DNA of 64,000 bases from Bufo bufo (taxonomy: Eukaryota; Chordata; Amphibia; Anura; Bufonidae): the NCBI RefSeq assembly GCF_905171765.1, contig NC_053390.1:589212471-589276470 (forward strand), given 5' to 3'. Each line of letters starts with the position of its first letter. Position 1 is the first letter of the stretch. The notes under the pieces are model-generated. The model was not told the origin of the DNA. It was given only the letters and a program-made list of their open reading frames with translations, and did not search any database. Made by a program: the position numbers and the translations under genes. Positions 44,401 to 55,426 of this stretch are shown piece by piece.

Positions 44401-44890
44401 ACTGGAACAGGCCACTGTCAGATATTTTTAGGCTCCGGCACCCAGACAGAGGAGAGAGGTCCCATAACAGAGATTCAGGCTTCATGTCAGCAGAGAATCA
44501 GTCTTCATGTCATAGCAGAGAATCAGGCTTCATGTCACCCACCACTGGAACAGTCCATTGTCACATATTTAGGCCCAGGCACCCAGGCAGAGGAGAGGTC
44601 CCATAGCAGAGAATCTGGTTTCATGTCAGCAGAGAATCAGTCTTCATGTCATAGCAGAGAATCATGCTTCACGTCACCCAATCTTGGAACAGTCCATTGT
44701 CATATAATTTAGGCCCCGGCACCCAGACAGAGGAGAGAGGTCCCATAACAGAGATTCAGGCTTCATGTCAGCGACTCAGCAGAGAATTAGTCTTCATGTC
44801 ATAGCAGAGAATCAGACTTCATGTCACCCACCACTGGAACAGGCCACTGTCAGATATTTTTAGGCCCCGGCACCCAGACAGAGGAGAGGT
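41415..44890. repeat. Satellite array, ~144-bp units with higher-order structure
   Basis: About 24-25 units, spacing 133-156 bases between 'GAGAGAGGTCCCATA' boxes. Each has two or three 'CAGAGAATCA' + 'CTTCATGTCA' submodules. A 9-base variant GCGACTCAG marks particular units (near 42336, 43188, 43627, 44339 and 44770), spaced roughly 430, 720 or 850 bases, so blocks of three to six units were copied together. Open frames across it are not protein-like. Confidence 0.95.
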
Positions 44891-45005
44891 TCATTCAACT
44901 TTGGGTTGCCCCGCAATATAATGGTAAAAGGAAAATAAAAATAGGATTGAATGAGGAAGTGCCCTGGAGTACAATAATATATGGTTAAGGGGAGGTAGTT
45001 AATGT
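44891..45005 (-). other. 3' flank of hAT transposase
   Basis: AT-rich gap between the satellite and the transposase stop; no clear AATAAA on the minus strand. Confidence 0.4.
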
Positions 45006-48000
45006 CTAATCTGCACAAGGGATGGACAGGTCCTGTGGGATCCATGCCTGGTTCATTTTTATGAACGTCAGCTTGTCCACATTGGCTGTAGACAGGCGGC
45101 TGCGTTTGTCTGTAATGACGCCCCCTGCCGTGCTGAATACACGTTCAGACAAAACGCTGGCCGCCAGGCAGGCCAGCACCTCCAAGGCATAAAAGGCTAG
45201 CTCTGGCCACGTGGACAATTTGGAGACCCAGAAGTTGAATGGGGCCGAACCATCAGTCAGTACGTGGAGGGGTGTGCACAGGTACTGTTCCACCATGTTA
45301 GTGAAATGTTGCCTCCTGCTAACACGTTCCGTATCAGGTGGTGGTGCAGTTAGCTGTGGCGTGGTGACAAAACTTTTCCACATCTCTGCCATGCTAACCC
45401 TGCCCTCAGAGGAGCTGGCCGTGACACAGCTGCGTTGGCGACCTCTTGCTCCTCCTCTGCCTTCGCCTTGGGCTTCCACTTGTTCCCCTGTGACATTTGG
45501 GAATGCTCTCAGTAGCGCGTCTACCAACGTGCGCTTGTACTCGCGCATCTTCCTATCACGCTCCAGTGCAGGAAGTAAGGTGGGCACATTGTCTTTGTAC
45601 CGTGGATCCAGCAGGGTGGCAACCCAGTAGTCCGCACAAAATGTGGGCAACTCTGCTGTCGTTGCGCAGGCACTGCAGCATGTAGTCGCTCATGTGTGCC
45701 AGGCTGCCCAGAGGTAAGGACAAGCTGTCCTCTGTGGGAGGCGTATCGTCATCGTCCTGCGTTTCCCCCCAGCCACGCACCAGTGATGGGCCCGAGCTGC
45801 GTTGGGTGCCACCCCGCTGTGAACATGCTTCATCCTCATCCTCTTCTACCTCCTCCTCATCCTCGTCCTCCTCGTCCTCCAGTAGTGGGCCCTGTCTGGC
45901 CACATTTGTACCTGGCCTCTGCTGTTGCAAAAAACCTCCCTCTGAGTCACTTTGAAGAGACTGGCCTGAAAGTGCTAAAAATGACCCTTCTTCAACCTCC
46001 TCCTCCTGGGCCACCTCCTCTTCCATCATCGCCCTAAGTGTTTTCTCAAGGAGACATAGAAGTGGTATTGTAACGCTGATAACGGCGTCATCGCCACTGG
46101 CCATGTTGGTGGAGTACTCAAAACAATGCAACAGGGCACACAGGTCTCGCATGGAGGCCCAGTCATTGGTGGTGAAGTGGTGCTGTTCCGCAGTGCGACT
46201 GACCCATGCGTGCTGCAGCTGAAACTCCACTATGGCCTGCTGCTGCTCGCACAGTCTGTCCAGCATGTGCAAGGTGGAGTTCCACCTGGTGGGCACGTCA
46301 CATATGAGGCGGTGAGCGGGAAGGCCGAAGTTACGCTGTAGCGCAGACAGGCGAGCAGCGGCAGGATGTGAACGCCGGAAGCGCGAACAGACGGCCCGCA
46401 CTTTATGCAGCAGCTCTGACATGTCGGGGTAGTTGCGAATGAACTTCTGCACCACCAAATTCAGCACATGCGCCAGGCAAGGGATGTGCGTCAAACCGGC
46501 TAGTCCCAGAGCTGCAACGAGATTTCGCCCATTATCGCACACCACCAGGCCGGGCTTGAGGCTCACCGGCAGCAACCACTCGTCGGTCTGTTGTTCTATA
46601 CCCCGCCACAACTCCTGTGCGGTGTGGGGCCTGTCCCCCAAACATATGAGTTTCAGAATGGCCTGCTGACATTTACCCCGGGCTGTGCTGAAGTTGGTGG
46701 TGAAGGTGTGTGGCTGACTGGATGAGCAGGTGGAAGAAGAGGAGGAGGAAGATGAGTAGGAGGAGGAGGAGACAGGAGGCAAAGAATGTTGCCCTGCGAT
46801 CCTTGGCGGCAGAAGGACGTGCGCCAAACAGCTCTCCGCCTGGGGCCCAGCCGCCACTACATTTACCCAGTGTGCAGTTAGGGAGATATAGCGTCCCTGG
46901 CCGTGCTTACTGGTCCACGTATCTGTGGTTAGGTGGACCTTACCACAGATGGCGTTGCGCAGTGCACACTTGATTTTATCGGATACTTGGTTGTGCAGGG
47001 AAGGCACGGCTCTCTTGGAGAAGTAGTGCCGGCTGGGAACAACATACTGTGGGACAGCAAGTGACATGAGCTGTTTGAAGCTGTCTGTGTCCACCAGCCT
47101 AAATGACAGCATTTCATAGGCCAGTAGTTTAGAAATGCTGGCATTCAGGGCCAGGGATCGAGGGTGGTTAGGTGGGAATTTACGCTTTCTCTCAAATGTT
47201 TGTGAGATGGAGAGCTGAACGCTGCCGTGTGACATGGTTGAGATGCTTGGTGACGCAGGTGGTGGTGTTGGTGGTACATCCCATGTTTGCTGGGCGGCAG
47301 GTGCCAACGTTCCTCCAGAGGCGGAGGAAGAGGCCGAGGCAGCAGCAGAAGAGGCCGAAGCGGCAGCAGCAGAAGAGGTAGCAGGGGGAGCCTGAGTGAC
47401 TTCCTTGTTTTTAAGGTGTTTACTCCACTGCAGTTCATGCTTTGCATGCAGGTGCCTGGTCATGCAGGTTGTGCTAAGGTTCAGAACGTTAATGCCTCGC
47501 TTCAGGCTCTGATGGCACAGCGTGCAAACCACTCGGGTCTTGTCGTCAGCACATTGTTTGGAGAAGTGCCATGCCAGGGAACTCCTTGAAGCTGCCTTTG
47601 GGGTGCTCGGTCCCAGATGGCGGAGGTCAGTAGCAGGTGGAGTCTCTTGGCGGCGGGTGTTCTGCTTTTGCCCACTGCTCCCTCTTTGTCTTTTGCTACG
47701 CTGTTGGCTCGGTCTCACCACTGCCTCTTCCTCCGAACTGTGAAAGTCAGTGGCACGACCTTCATTCCATGTGGGGTCTAGGACCTCATCGTCCCCTGCA
47801 TCGTCTTCCACCCAGTCTTGATCCCTGACCTCCTGTTCAGTCTGCACACTGCAGAAAGACGCAGCAGTTTGCACCTGTGTTTCGTCATCATCATCAGAGA
47901 CGTGCTGAGGTGGTATTCCCATGTCCTCATCATCAGGAAACATAAGTGGTTGTGCGTTAGTGCATTCTATGTCTTCCACCGCTGGGGAAGGGCTAGGTGG

Positions 48001-48429
48001 ATGCCCTTGGGAAACCCTGCCAGCAGAGTCTTCAAACAGCATAAGAGACTGCTGCATAACTTGAGGCTCAGACAGTTTCCCTGATATGCATGGGGGTGAT
48101 GTGACAGACTGATGGGCTTGGTTTTCAGGTGCCATCTGTGCGCTTTCTGCAGAAGACTGGGTGGGAGATAATGTGAACGTGCTGGATCCACTGTCGGCCA
48201 CCCAATTGACTAATGCCTGTACCTGCTCAGGCCTTACCATCCTTAGAACGGCATTGGGCCCCACCAAATATCCCTGTAAATTCTGGCGGCTACTGGGACC
48301 TGAGGTAGTTGGTACACTAAGACGTGTGGCTGTGGCAGAACGGCCACGTCCTCTCCCAGCACCAGAGGGTCCACTAACACCACCACGACCATGTCCGCGT
48401 CCGCGTCCGTTACTAGATGTTTTCCTCAT
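45006..48429 (-). pseudogene. hAT transposase with BED zinc finger, one frameshift
   Basis: Starts at ATG 48429. Residues 1-30 are Arg/Gly-rich; 165-235 acidic. A BED-type finger lies at about 284-332 with ligands C302, C305, H326 and H331. After a low-complexity Ala/Ser linker the RNase H-like hAT core follows (TTDTW motif, then a CDNGRN and a CLAHVLNL motif). An acidic Glu/Asp run (about 860-885) splits the core. Near 45650 a small indel moves the frame to 45650-45006, which has the LLDPRYK motif and the C-terminal hAT dimerisation domain (about its residues 140-205, ending in a LSTANVDKL stretch). Total about 1,140 residues, long for hAT. It would act in the nucleus on the flanking termini. 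Apart from the one frameshift it is uninterrupted. Confidence 0.93.
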
Positions 48430-48574
48430 TGTTACCGTTCACCACAATAAGAAAAATATTATTTGGCCCAATGTATTGAATTCAAATTCAGGCCTTTTTT
48501 TTTACAGACACCTAACACTATCTGGCTATCTATTTAGGTACCGTCTTACACTAATACAGGCACAGCAGTAATGA
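48430..48574 (-). other. Immediate 5' flank of hAT transposase
   Basis: Lies between the ATG and the first 296-bp unit; no TATA box. The promoter is more likely at 51091-51099, so this and the arrays would be leader or intron. Confidence 0.4.
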
Positions 48575-50521
48575 CAGATTTAGCTGAATATAAATTTGAG
48601 GCCTATTATTTAGGCGCTGGGTGACAGGTATACGTTTACGGACAGAATTAGACTTGGATATGCACAGTAGCGTGTGTGTGAAGTTATTGAGAATGACCCT
48701 ATCAGCACCTTGAATCTAATATACCCTTTTAGGGATAGATTTAAAGTAGGCCTGATACAGCAGAAACCACTAATTTAGAAAATTGCTAGGTTGGGAATTG
48801 TATTTCAACCCAGAACAAAAACTGTGCTTTGACGAACACAAAATAACTTGAGCAGCTACAGCAATAGCCACAGATTTAGCTGAATATAAATTTGAGGCCT
48901 ATTATTTAGGCGCTGGGTGACAGGTATACGTTTACGGACAGAATTAGACTTGGATATGCACAGTAGCGTGTGTGTGAAGTTATTGAGAATGACCCTATCA
49001 GCACCTTGAATCTAATATACCCTTTTAGGGATAGATTTAAAGTAGGCCTGATACAGCAGAAACCACTAATTTAGAAAATTGCTAGGTTGGGAATTGTATT
49101 TCAACCCAGAACAAAAACTGTGCTTTGACGGACACAAAATAACTTGAGCAGCTACAGCAATAGCCACAGATTTAGCTAAGTATAAATTTGAGGCCTATTA
49201 TTTAGGCGCTAGGTGACAGGTATACGTTTACGGACAGAATTAGACTTGGATATGCACAGTAGCGTGTGTGTGAAGTTATTGAGAATGACCCTATCAGCAC
49301 CTTGAATCTAATATACCCTTTTAGGGATAGATTTAAAGTAGGCCTGATACAGCAGAAACCACTAATTTATAAAATTGCTAGGTTGGGAATTGTATTTCAA
49401 CCCAGAACAAAAACTGTGCTTTGACGGACACAAAATAACTTGAGCAGCTACAGCAATAGCCACAGATTTAGCTGAATATAAATTTGAGGCCTATTATTTA
49501 GGCGCTGGGTGACAGGTATACGTTTACGGACAGAATTAGACTTGGATATGCACAGTAGCGTGTTTGTGAAGTTATTGAGAATGAACCTATCAGCACCTTG
49601 AATCTAATATACCCTTTTAGGGATAGATTTAAAGTAGGCCTGATACAGCAGAAACCACTCATTTAGAAAATTGCTAGGTTGGGAATTGTATTTCAACCCA
49701 GAACAAAAACTGTGCTTTGACGGACACAAAATAACTTGAGCAGCTACAGCAATAGCCACAGATTTAGCTGAATATAAATTTGAGGCCTATTATTTAGGCG
49801 CTGGGTGACAGGTATACGTTTACGGACAGAATTAGACTTGGATATGCACAGTAGCGTGTTTGTGAAGTTATTGAGAATGACCCTATCAGCACCTTGAATC
49901 TAATATACCCTTTTAGGGATAGATTTAAAGTAGGCCTGATACAGCAGAAACCACTCATTTAGAAAATTGCTAGGTTGGGAATTGTATTTCAACCCAGAAC
50001 AAAAACTGTGCTTTGACGGACACAAAATAACTTGAGCAGCTACAGCAATAGCCACAGATTTAGCTGAATATAAATTTGAGGCCTATTATTTAGGCGCTGG
50101 GTGACAGGTATACGTTTACGGACAGAATTAGACTTGGATATGCACAGTAGCGTGTGTGTGAAGTTATTGAGAATGACCCTATCAGCACCTTGAATCTAAT
50201 ATACCCTTTTAGGGATGGATTTAAAGTAGGCCTGATACAGCAGAAACCACTAATTTAGAAAATTGCAAGGTTGGGAATTGTATTTCAACCCAGAACAAAA
50301 ACTGTGGTTTGACGGACACAAAATAACTTGAGCAGCTACAGCAATAGCCACAGATTTAGCTGAATATAAATTTGAGGCCTATTATTTAGGGGCTGGGTGA
50401 CAGGTATACGTTTACGGACAGAATTAGACTTGGATATGCACAGTAGCGTGTGTGTGAAGTTATTGAGAATGACCCTATCAGCACCTTGAATCTAATATAC
50501 CCTTTAAGGGATAGATTTAAA
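48575..50521. repeat. Tandem array, exact 296-bp period, 6.6 units
   Basis: Units begin with CAGATTTAGCT at 48575, 48871, 49167, 49463, 49759, 50055 and 50351: every step is 296 bases, with only scattered substitutions and no indels. The last unit is cut at 50521. Such uniformity means recent amplification or homogenisation. Confidence 0.98.
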
Positions 50522-50522
50522 T

Positions 50523-50838
50523 AACCACACTATTGATGGTTAAATGGACTTGGTGGCAGCTTGCCCCTGATGTAGGATATAGCCAAAAAATAACCACACT
50601 ATTGATGGTTAAATGGACTTGGTGGCAGCTTGCCCCTGATGTAGGATTTAGCCAAAAAATAACCACACTATTGATGGTTAAATGGACTTGGTGGCAGCTT
50701 GCCCTTGATGTAGGATATAACCAAAAAATAACCACACTATTGATGGTTAAATGGACTTGGTGACAGCTTGCCCCTGATGTAGGATATAGCAAAAAATAAC
50801 CACACTATTGATGGTTAAATGGACTTGGTGGCAGCTTG
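50523..50838. repeat. Tandem array, 69-bp period, ~4.6 units
   Basis: Units begin AACCACACTATTGATGG at 50523, 50592, 50661, 50730 and 50798 (last step 68). Directly abuts the 296-bp array. Being 23 codons long, it keeps a spurious frame open on both strands. Confidence 0.97.
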
Positions 50839-51090
50839 TGCTGGCGCACCACAAGCCACAAAATGGCCGCCGATCACCCCAGAAAAAAAGTGACTGAAAA
50901 ACGCTCTGGGCAGCCTAAAAACAGTGAGAAATTAAATAGCAGCAGTTCAATGATCCACAGCTGTAGATCAATCACTGTCTTAAGTGTTTTGGAGGAGTTA
51001 ATCACTGCCTAATCTCGCTATAACGTCGCAGCTGCAACCTCTCCCTACACTTGTAACAGCAGAGTGATGTGCGGCGCTACGTGACCCAGG
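50839..51090 (-). other. hAT 5' subterminal region
   Basis: Non-coding, downstream of the putative TATA box on the minus strand; includes ACAAAATGGCCGCC (50867-50880). Confidence 0.4.
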
Positions 51091-51099
51091 CTTATATAG
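51091..51099 (-). promoter_or_regulatory. Putative TATA box for hAT transposase
   Basis: Minus strand CTATATAAG in a GC-rich setting (CAGCCTCTATATAAGCCTGG), about 220 bases inside the element's right end and 2.7 kb upstream of the ATG. Confidence 0.5.
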
Positions 51100-51588
51100 A
51101 GGCTGGGTCACATGCTGCACTGGCTAATCACAGCCATGCCAATAGTAGGCATGGCTGTGATGGCCTCTTGGGGCAAGTAGTATGACGCTTGTTGATTGGC
51201 TGCTTTGCAGCCTTTCAAAAAGCGCCAAGAAAGCGCCGAACACCGAACCCGGACTTTTACGAAAATATTCGGGTTCGGGTCCGTGTCACGGACACCCCAA
51301 AATTCGGTACGAACCCGAACTATACAGACTATATAGGCCAGTTGCCAGGAATGAGCGTTACTATGAACAGTAGTTCCAAGTAATTGGCAGAAAATCGTGT
51401 AGTATAATAGGGACTTAAGTGACAACATTTCCTTCAATCATGCCTCCTATTACCACCTCCTGACCCCCAGTTATTGGTTATATCTGTGTGACTGGTGCCC
51501 TGCAATAACAAGTAGGCACTTTCTCTTACTAGCAGGGAATATCCTTATTTGTTATCGTCTGTGAAGGTTCTCATTTAACCAGGTCATG

Positions 51589-51863
51589 GTATATCTTTAA
51601 AGAATAAATCAAGGCAACTGGACTTACTGCAGATTTCTTGAAAACGTTTCACTCGTTCTTCCAACGAGCTTTCTCAATTCTGAGTGACTGTACAAGAATT
51701 CTCTGGGAATAAATATGTAACTGAATCAACATCTGGTAATTATACCCAGCATGGGGTCAGAAGTCATTATACCCAGCATGGGGTCAAAGGTGTTGATTCC
51801 ATTATCCTAATTGGAGTCAGTAGGTGATAATGACCTCCCAGAAAAAGGTGTCAAGACAGCAGA
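51589..51863 (-). repeat. PLE left inverted terminal repeat
   Basis: Reverse complement of 59335-59611 with a few differences. Contains the short direct repeat TATACCCAGCATGGGGTCA (twice, 51747-51786) and a hammerhead-like motif. Confidence 0.92.
51643..51677 (-). ncRNA. Hammerhead-like motif, left PLE repeat
   Basis: Minus strand TTGAGAA, stem II GCTCGTT with AACGAG(T), then GAAACGTT. Identical layout to the copy at 59517-59551 but with C-to-T at the base of stem II. Confidence 0.45.
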
Positions 51864-52018
51864 CTATAGAAACCACCTGCGTTTTAACCTCAGATGCCGA
51901 AAACAGGGACTGGTACCATGCAGCATCCGTTTGGACTCCACGGTGAAGGGTCACAGAGCTGAGATGATTCTACAAAAAGCCCAGAAGCAACTACTAAATG
52001 AACGGGTACGACAGACCC
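51811..52018 (+). pseudogene. PLE protein, N-terminal part
   Basis: Encodes a basic, helical segment (K-T-A-D-Y-R-N-H-L-R and E-M-I-L-Q-K-A-Q-K-Q) typical of the region before RT in PLEs. It is open from within the terminal repeat without an obvious ATG and is cut by the ERV at 52019. The frame resumes at 57589 after the target duplication. Confidence 0.6.
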
Positions 52019-52769
52019 TGTTGTAGAAAATATTAATAGTTGTAATCAGCTCGCATTAAAGTTTGTGTAAGGAAAAAGGTAAATCCCCTTTCCCTCAGCC
52101 GCAGTCAGAGACAGACCCAGTTGTTACCATCTTGCTTGAAATTCTGAGCAACTCCTCCCGCCCTGCTCAGTCTGTGTCTTTTATTTACTAACAAAAGGTG
52201 TAAAAGGGGCTGGCCCAAGACAAGGATACAGGAAGTGATGACATAGGAAGACAAGACACCATCATTTAGAATAACCTAGCTAGCTAACAAACACATGTAT
52301 ACTATAACCTACTATTACCACTGGAGCTAATTGTATCCAGCCTTGCTCAGTGATCAATGCCAGATAAAATTACTATGATCCTCATGCATGTTTATTTACA
52401 GGACAACGTCATTATCTCCAGCGGCTGATCAGGCGCACTAGAGACAACAAACGCACGTTCCTTTCATATATTGTTCTCTTAACAAATGCATCCACGCCAA
52501 GCCAATAAATCCGCGTCTTGCGCGGGGGCCCTAGCCGGCGTCCATACATCAGCCAACAAGACACTGCTCTGCTGAACACATCAGTCTCCCCCGGCCCACA
52601 GCCCAGTGCTTAGCACATGGACCATTCGCAGACGGAGACCTCTGCGCCCAGCAGCTGTGACAGGACATACACGGGAAGATATCCACTCCAATGGTTTACC
52701 CTGACACTGAGAGACATGATGACAATACACAATATATTAAATACACATCCTAATAAAATTTCCACAACA
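52019..52769 (-). repeat. ERV 3' LTR (751 bp)
   Basis: Full-length copy. Minus-strand start TGTTGTGGAAATTTTATTAG, end ATTTTCTACAACA. Has a possible AATAAA on the minus strand near 52392. Longer than its partner by about 400 bases. Confidence 0.9.
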
Positions 52770-52785
52770 GTCCCTCCTCTTTGTC
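52770..52785 (-). other. ERV polypurine tract
   Basis: Minus strand GACAAAGAGGAGGGAC immediately before the LTR start. Confidence 0.75.
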
Positions 52786-53469
52786 ATATGCTCCCCAGTG
52801 TCCCTCGACGAATCTTGATCTTCTTTGAAAAAAAAACTGTCTTGTCTACGAAAAGTCCTGAATCCATAAAACAAAACAGATGATGGAAAACAGAAAGTCA
52901 ATCTTGACACGTAGCTTCTTTTCTTCGGGAGGTGACTTAGGAGGTGGCGTTTCGCGTTGGTCGCCGGCTGGTTTGGGATCCTCTGCATCTGGTCCATGGT
53001 TTGGTCTTCAGGGCGTCTTGTCTGTTCGGGCTTCGGTAACTCAGTCGATTAGACATCAGGAACATCTCACTCCGGCGTATAGAAGGAATGGAAACAAAAA
53101 AACATAAGTACATGTCCTATTTCCTTTCGCCCGGATCCAATGGAAAACCAGTGAGCCCCAAGACCTCCCAAAGCTTCAAAAAGGATTCTGACCCTCACTA
53201 GTCATAGCTCAGCCTCTGCCCTGCTCCTGTCAGTATGGGCCTGACCCTTGTCAATTGTGTCTGCTAGTCAGGCATAACCGTATATCTTCCTCACAACTGG
53301 AGGATCCCACATCTACGGGTCGCCTAGCTGCCCGGACACCCATACAGGATTAACAAGCGAGGAGCAGGAGCCAGAGCTAATATTAATATTACCCTCTAGG
53401 AATGTATCGTCTATCAACAAATGCCTCCTTGTAACAAATAAACAAAAGTGATACTCTGCATTCTTTGAC

Positions 53470-53650
53470 TTAGTTGAGCAGCTTCTTGCAGTGACCGGTG
53501 TGGATCCAGTTGTCTCGTCCCTCGAACTTCAGAGAGGTTGGCGTCATCAGCAGCACCTGGAATGGCCCAAGATATCTCGGCTCTAGTCCCGTCCTCGGAT
53601 GTTTCTTTAGCACGACCCAATCACCTGGTTGACTAGAATGAACACTGGTT
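53470..53650 (-). pseudogene. pol: ERV pol: integrase C-terminal domain
   Basis: In one minus-strand frame ending at TAA 53470-53472 the translation has PGDWVVLKKH, then LEPRYLGPFQVLL and WIHTGHCKK, the SH3-like C-terminal integrase domain of gamma/epsilon-type retroviruses. Upstream the frame is soon lost. The integrase core was not found. Confidence 0.75.
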
Positions 53651-55426
53651 ATTGATTCTGGGTCCGGGAGAAACTCCCGAACCCGGTGGTGGACATCGGG
53701 TGATAACCCGTGAGGCTGCCTGGGGGCATACCTGATGGTATAAAAGGGTTACAGCGGAATATTCAGGCCATGGATCGGCCGTGATTTTTACCTTCTTTGC
53801 AAAAATCTGACCCAAGTACCAGCAAAAAAAAGGCAGTTGTGATGGTTTAGAAATTGATTGACATTTGAGAGGTTAGAAAGTTTGAAGATCGTTGTTTTCT
53901 GCACCACTTTCCCCCCTTCTCATCGTCCTTAAAACCAGGACGAAGAGAAGCTGGATTAAACATGGTGCATCGTCTCAAGGTTAGATGGAGAGGTGAGGGA
54001 GGGATGAGAGAGAGAGCAAGAGAAAAGGAGAAAGAGAAAAGCGCTTCTCTTGGACTCTGCAGTCTTAGCGGGACAGGAGTACATGACAGTGTTAGTTCGC
54101 ACTGTCTGGGACTTTTGAATGCCCTGTTGCTGGAGATCGATGGATTTGTGCAGCCACAGTTCTGCTTTCTGGAGGGAACCATAGCTTTGGAGTCTAGTGG
54201 GGAATTTACGGTTTCCCAATCCAGACCTCAAAGGTCCCTTCTTTGGGGATGGTCCACTCTGAACCTACAGTCCCTTGGTGCCAATCTTTGAGGGGCTTAA
54301 CAACTCCTCCTCCATAGATGGATTTCATGTACTGCTTGGCTGTCCTATAGTCAGAAGTGGTACCCTTCTGTTCCCTAAATTTCCCTAAACTCATGCTCGA
54401 GCCTTCTAAAAGTAGATGCGTCCATCTCCAGTGTCCCGCGACCTACACAAGGAATTTTCCCACGACCTACGCAAGGAATTGTCCCACGACCTACGCTAGG
54501 ACTGCCCTGCGACACACGCTGGACGGCTGTTACTCCCCTTCGTTCGCCTCTGAGTTGCCCTAGGATTTCTGGCACCGACACACGGACTCCGTTCACCCTA
54601 GTTAGACATCAGGAAAAGGAGTAATCAGTGTGAGGAAAAGGGCTCTTGCCGACACACGGCGGCCCTCTGAGTCTCCTAATGAGATATACCAGCCTCGGTT
54701 TTGGCTCTGAATAGTGACCTGACCACAGGATAGGGCTTCCAATTGACCTGGAGTGGAAAAAGGGGTGCACAGAGAACACACAGTACCTTCTGTGGGGATG
54801 AGGGGTGCACAGGAAACAAACACACAGTACTCCTGTGGGGAATGGGGTTACTCACACAGCTATTGGTATGCCCAGGTGATATATATCACCTTGTCTCCTT
54901 AAAAAAAAAATGCTCATCAACTCACTTTCCTTTGCCGATATGATTCTATATAGTCAAGCCGAACAGCACACGAAGCCCTTTTTGCAGTGACTGATCAAAA
55001 ACCTCTCACTCAGCAGCAACTCTTGAATTCAGACAGTAGTTCCCACACAATATCATGAGACCCCCAGTACTCCTAACCAAATCTACAGAGAAAAGAGAGG
55101 GAAAGAAAGAGAAAAAAGAAAAAGAGAAAAGCGCCAAAATATGAAAAACCTAAAAAATAAAAATGGGTTAGTAAAAGAAGAAAAATGTAAATGTAAATTA
55201 ATCAAAGAAATACCCAAACGAAAATAGACAAGAATAACTGAGAAATAAAAAAGGAAAAAAAACTTGATTACAACAATAAAACCTAAAACCTTAGGAACAC
55301 ATACAATTGTATAGGACTGAATTAACAAATCAATGTCTTGGAGGGTTCCCCTGAAACCGTACAGGAGAATTTCTACCCACCCAGTCATTGAAATGTTAAT
55401 TTGCCCAGCCCCAAACAGCTTCAGAT
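53651..55426 (-). other. ERV interior without recognisable genes
   Basis: Expected place of protease, RT and integrase core, but only short frames remain. Contains a three-unit repeat on 'CCCACGACCTACGCAAGGAA' (54436-54510) and a purine-rich stretch (55085-55130). Confidence 0.5.

Larger units (their letters stand above)
41130..51320 (-). mobile_element. Large hAT transposon with three tandem arrays
   Basis: Left end TAGAGTTGAGCGAACACC, a hAT-type terminus, then a 'GTTCGGGTTCG'-rich subterminal segment. The right side ends in matching GTTCGGGT/ACCCGAAC segments (51261-51320) but lacks the last 25 or so bases of the inverted repeat, so no 8-bp duplication can be shown. Inside, on the minus strand: promoter (51091-51099), 69-bp array, 296-bp array, BED-hAT transposase, 144-bp satellite. 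About 10.2 kb. Confidence 0.75.

Noticed and set aside
41454..44712. Several open frames of 65-107 codons across the satellite
   Set aside because: They follow the repeat phase, begin at different points and change frame with unit-length variants; no selection for protein is apparent.
41415..44890. Regularly spaced repeats resembling a CRISPR array
   Set aside because: Units are about 144 bases with no constant-repeat/unique-spacer alternation, and the context is eukaryotic.
50517..50792. 91-codon frame made of repeated peptides on the minus strand
   Set aside because: The 69-bp unit is a multiple of three, so a stop-free unit stays open automatically; the plus strand is open too.
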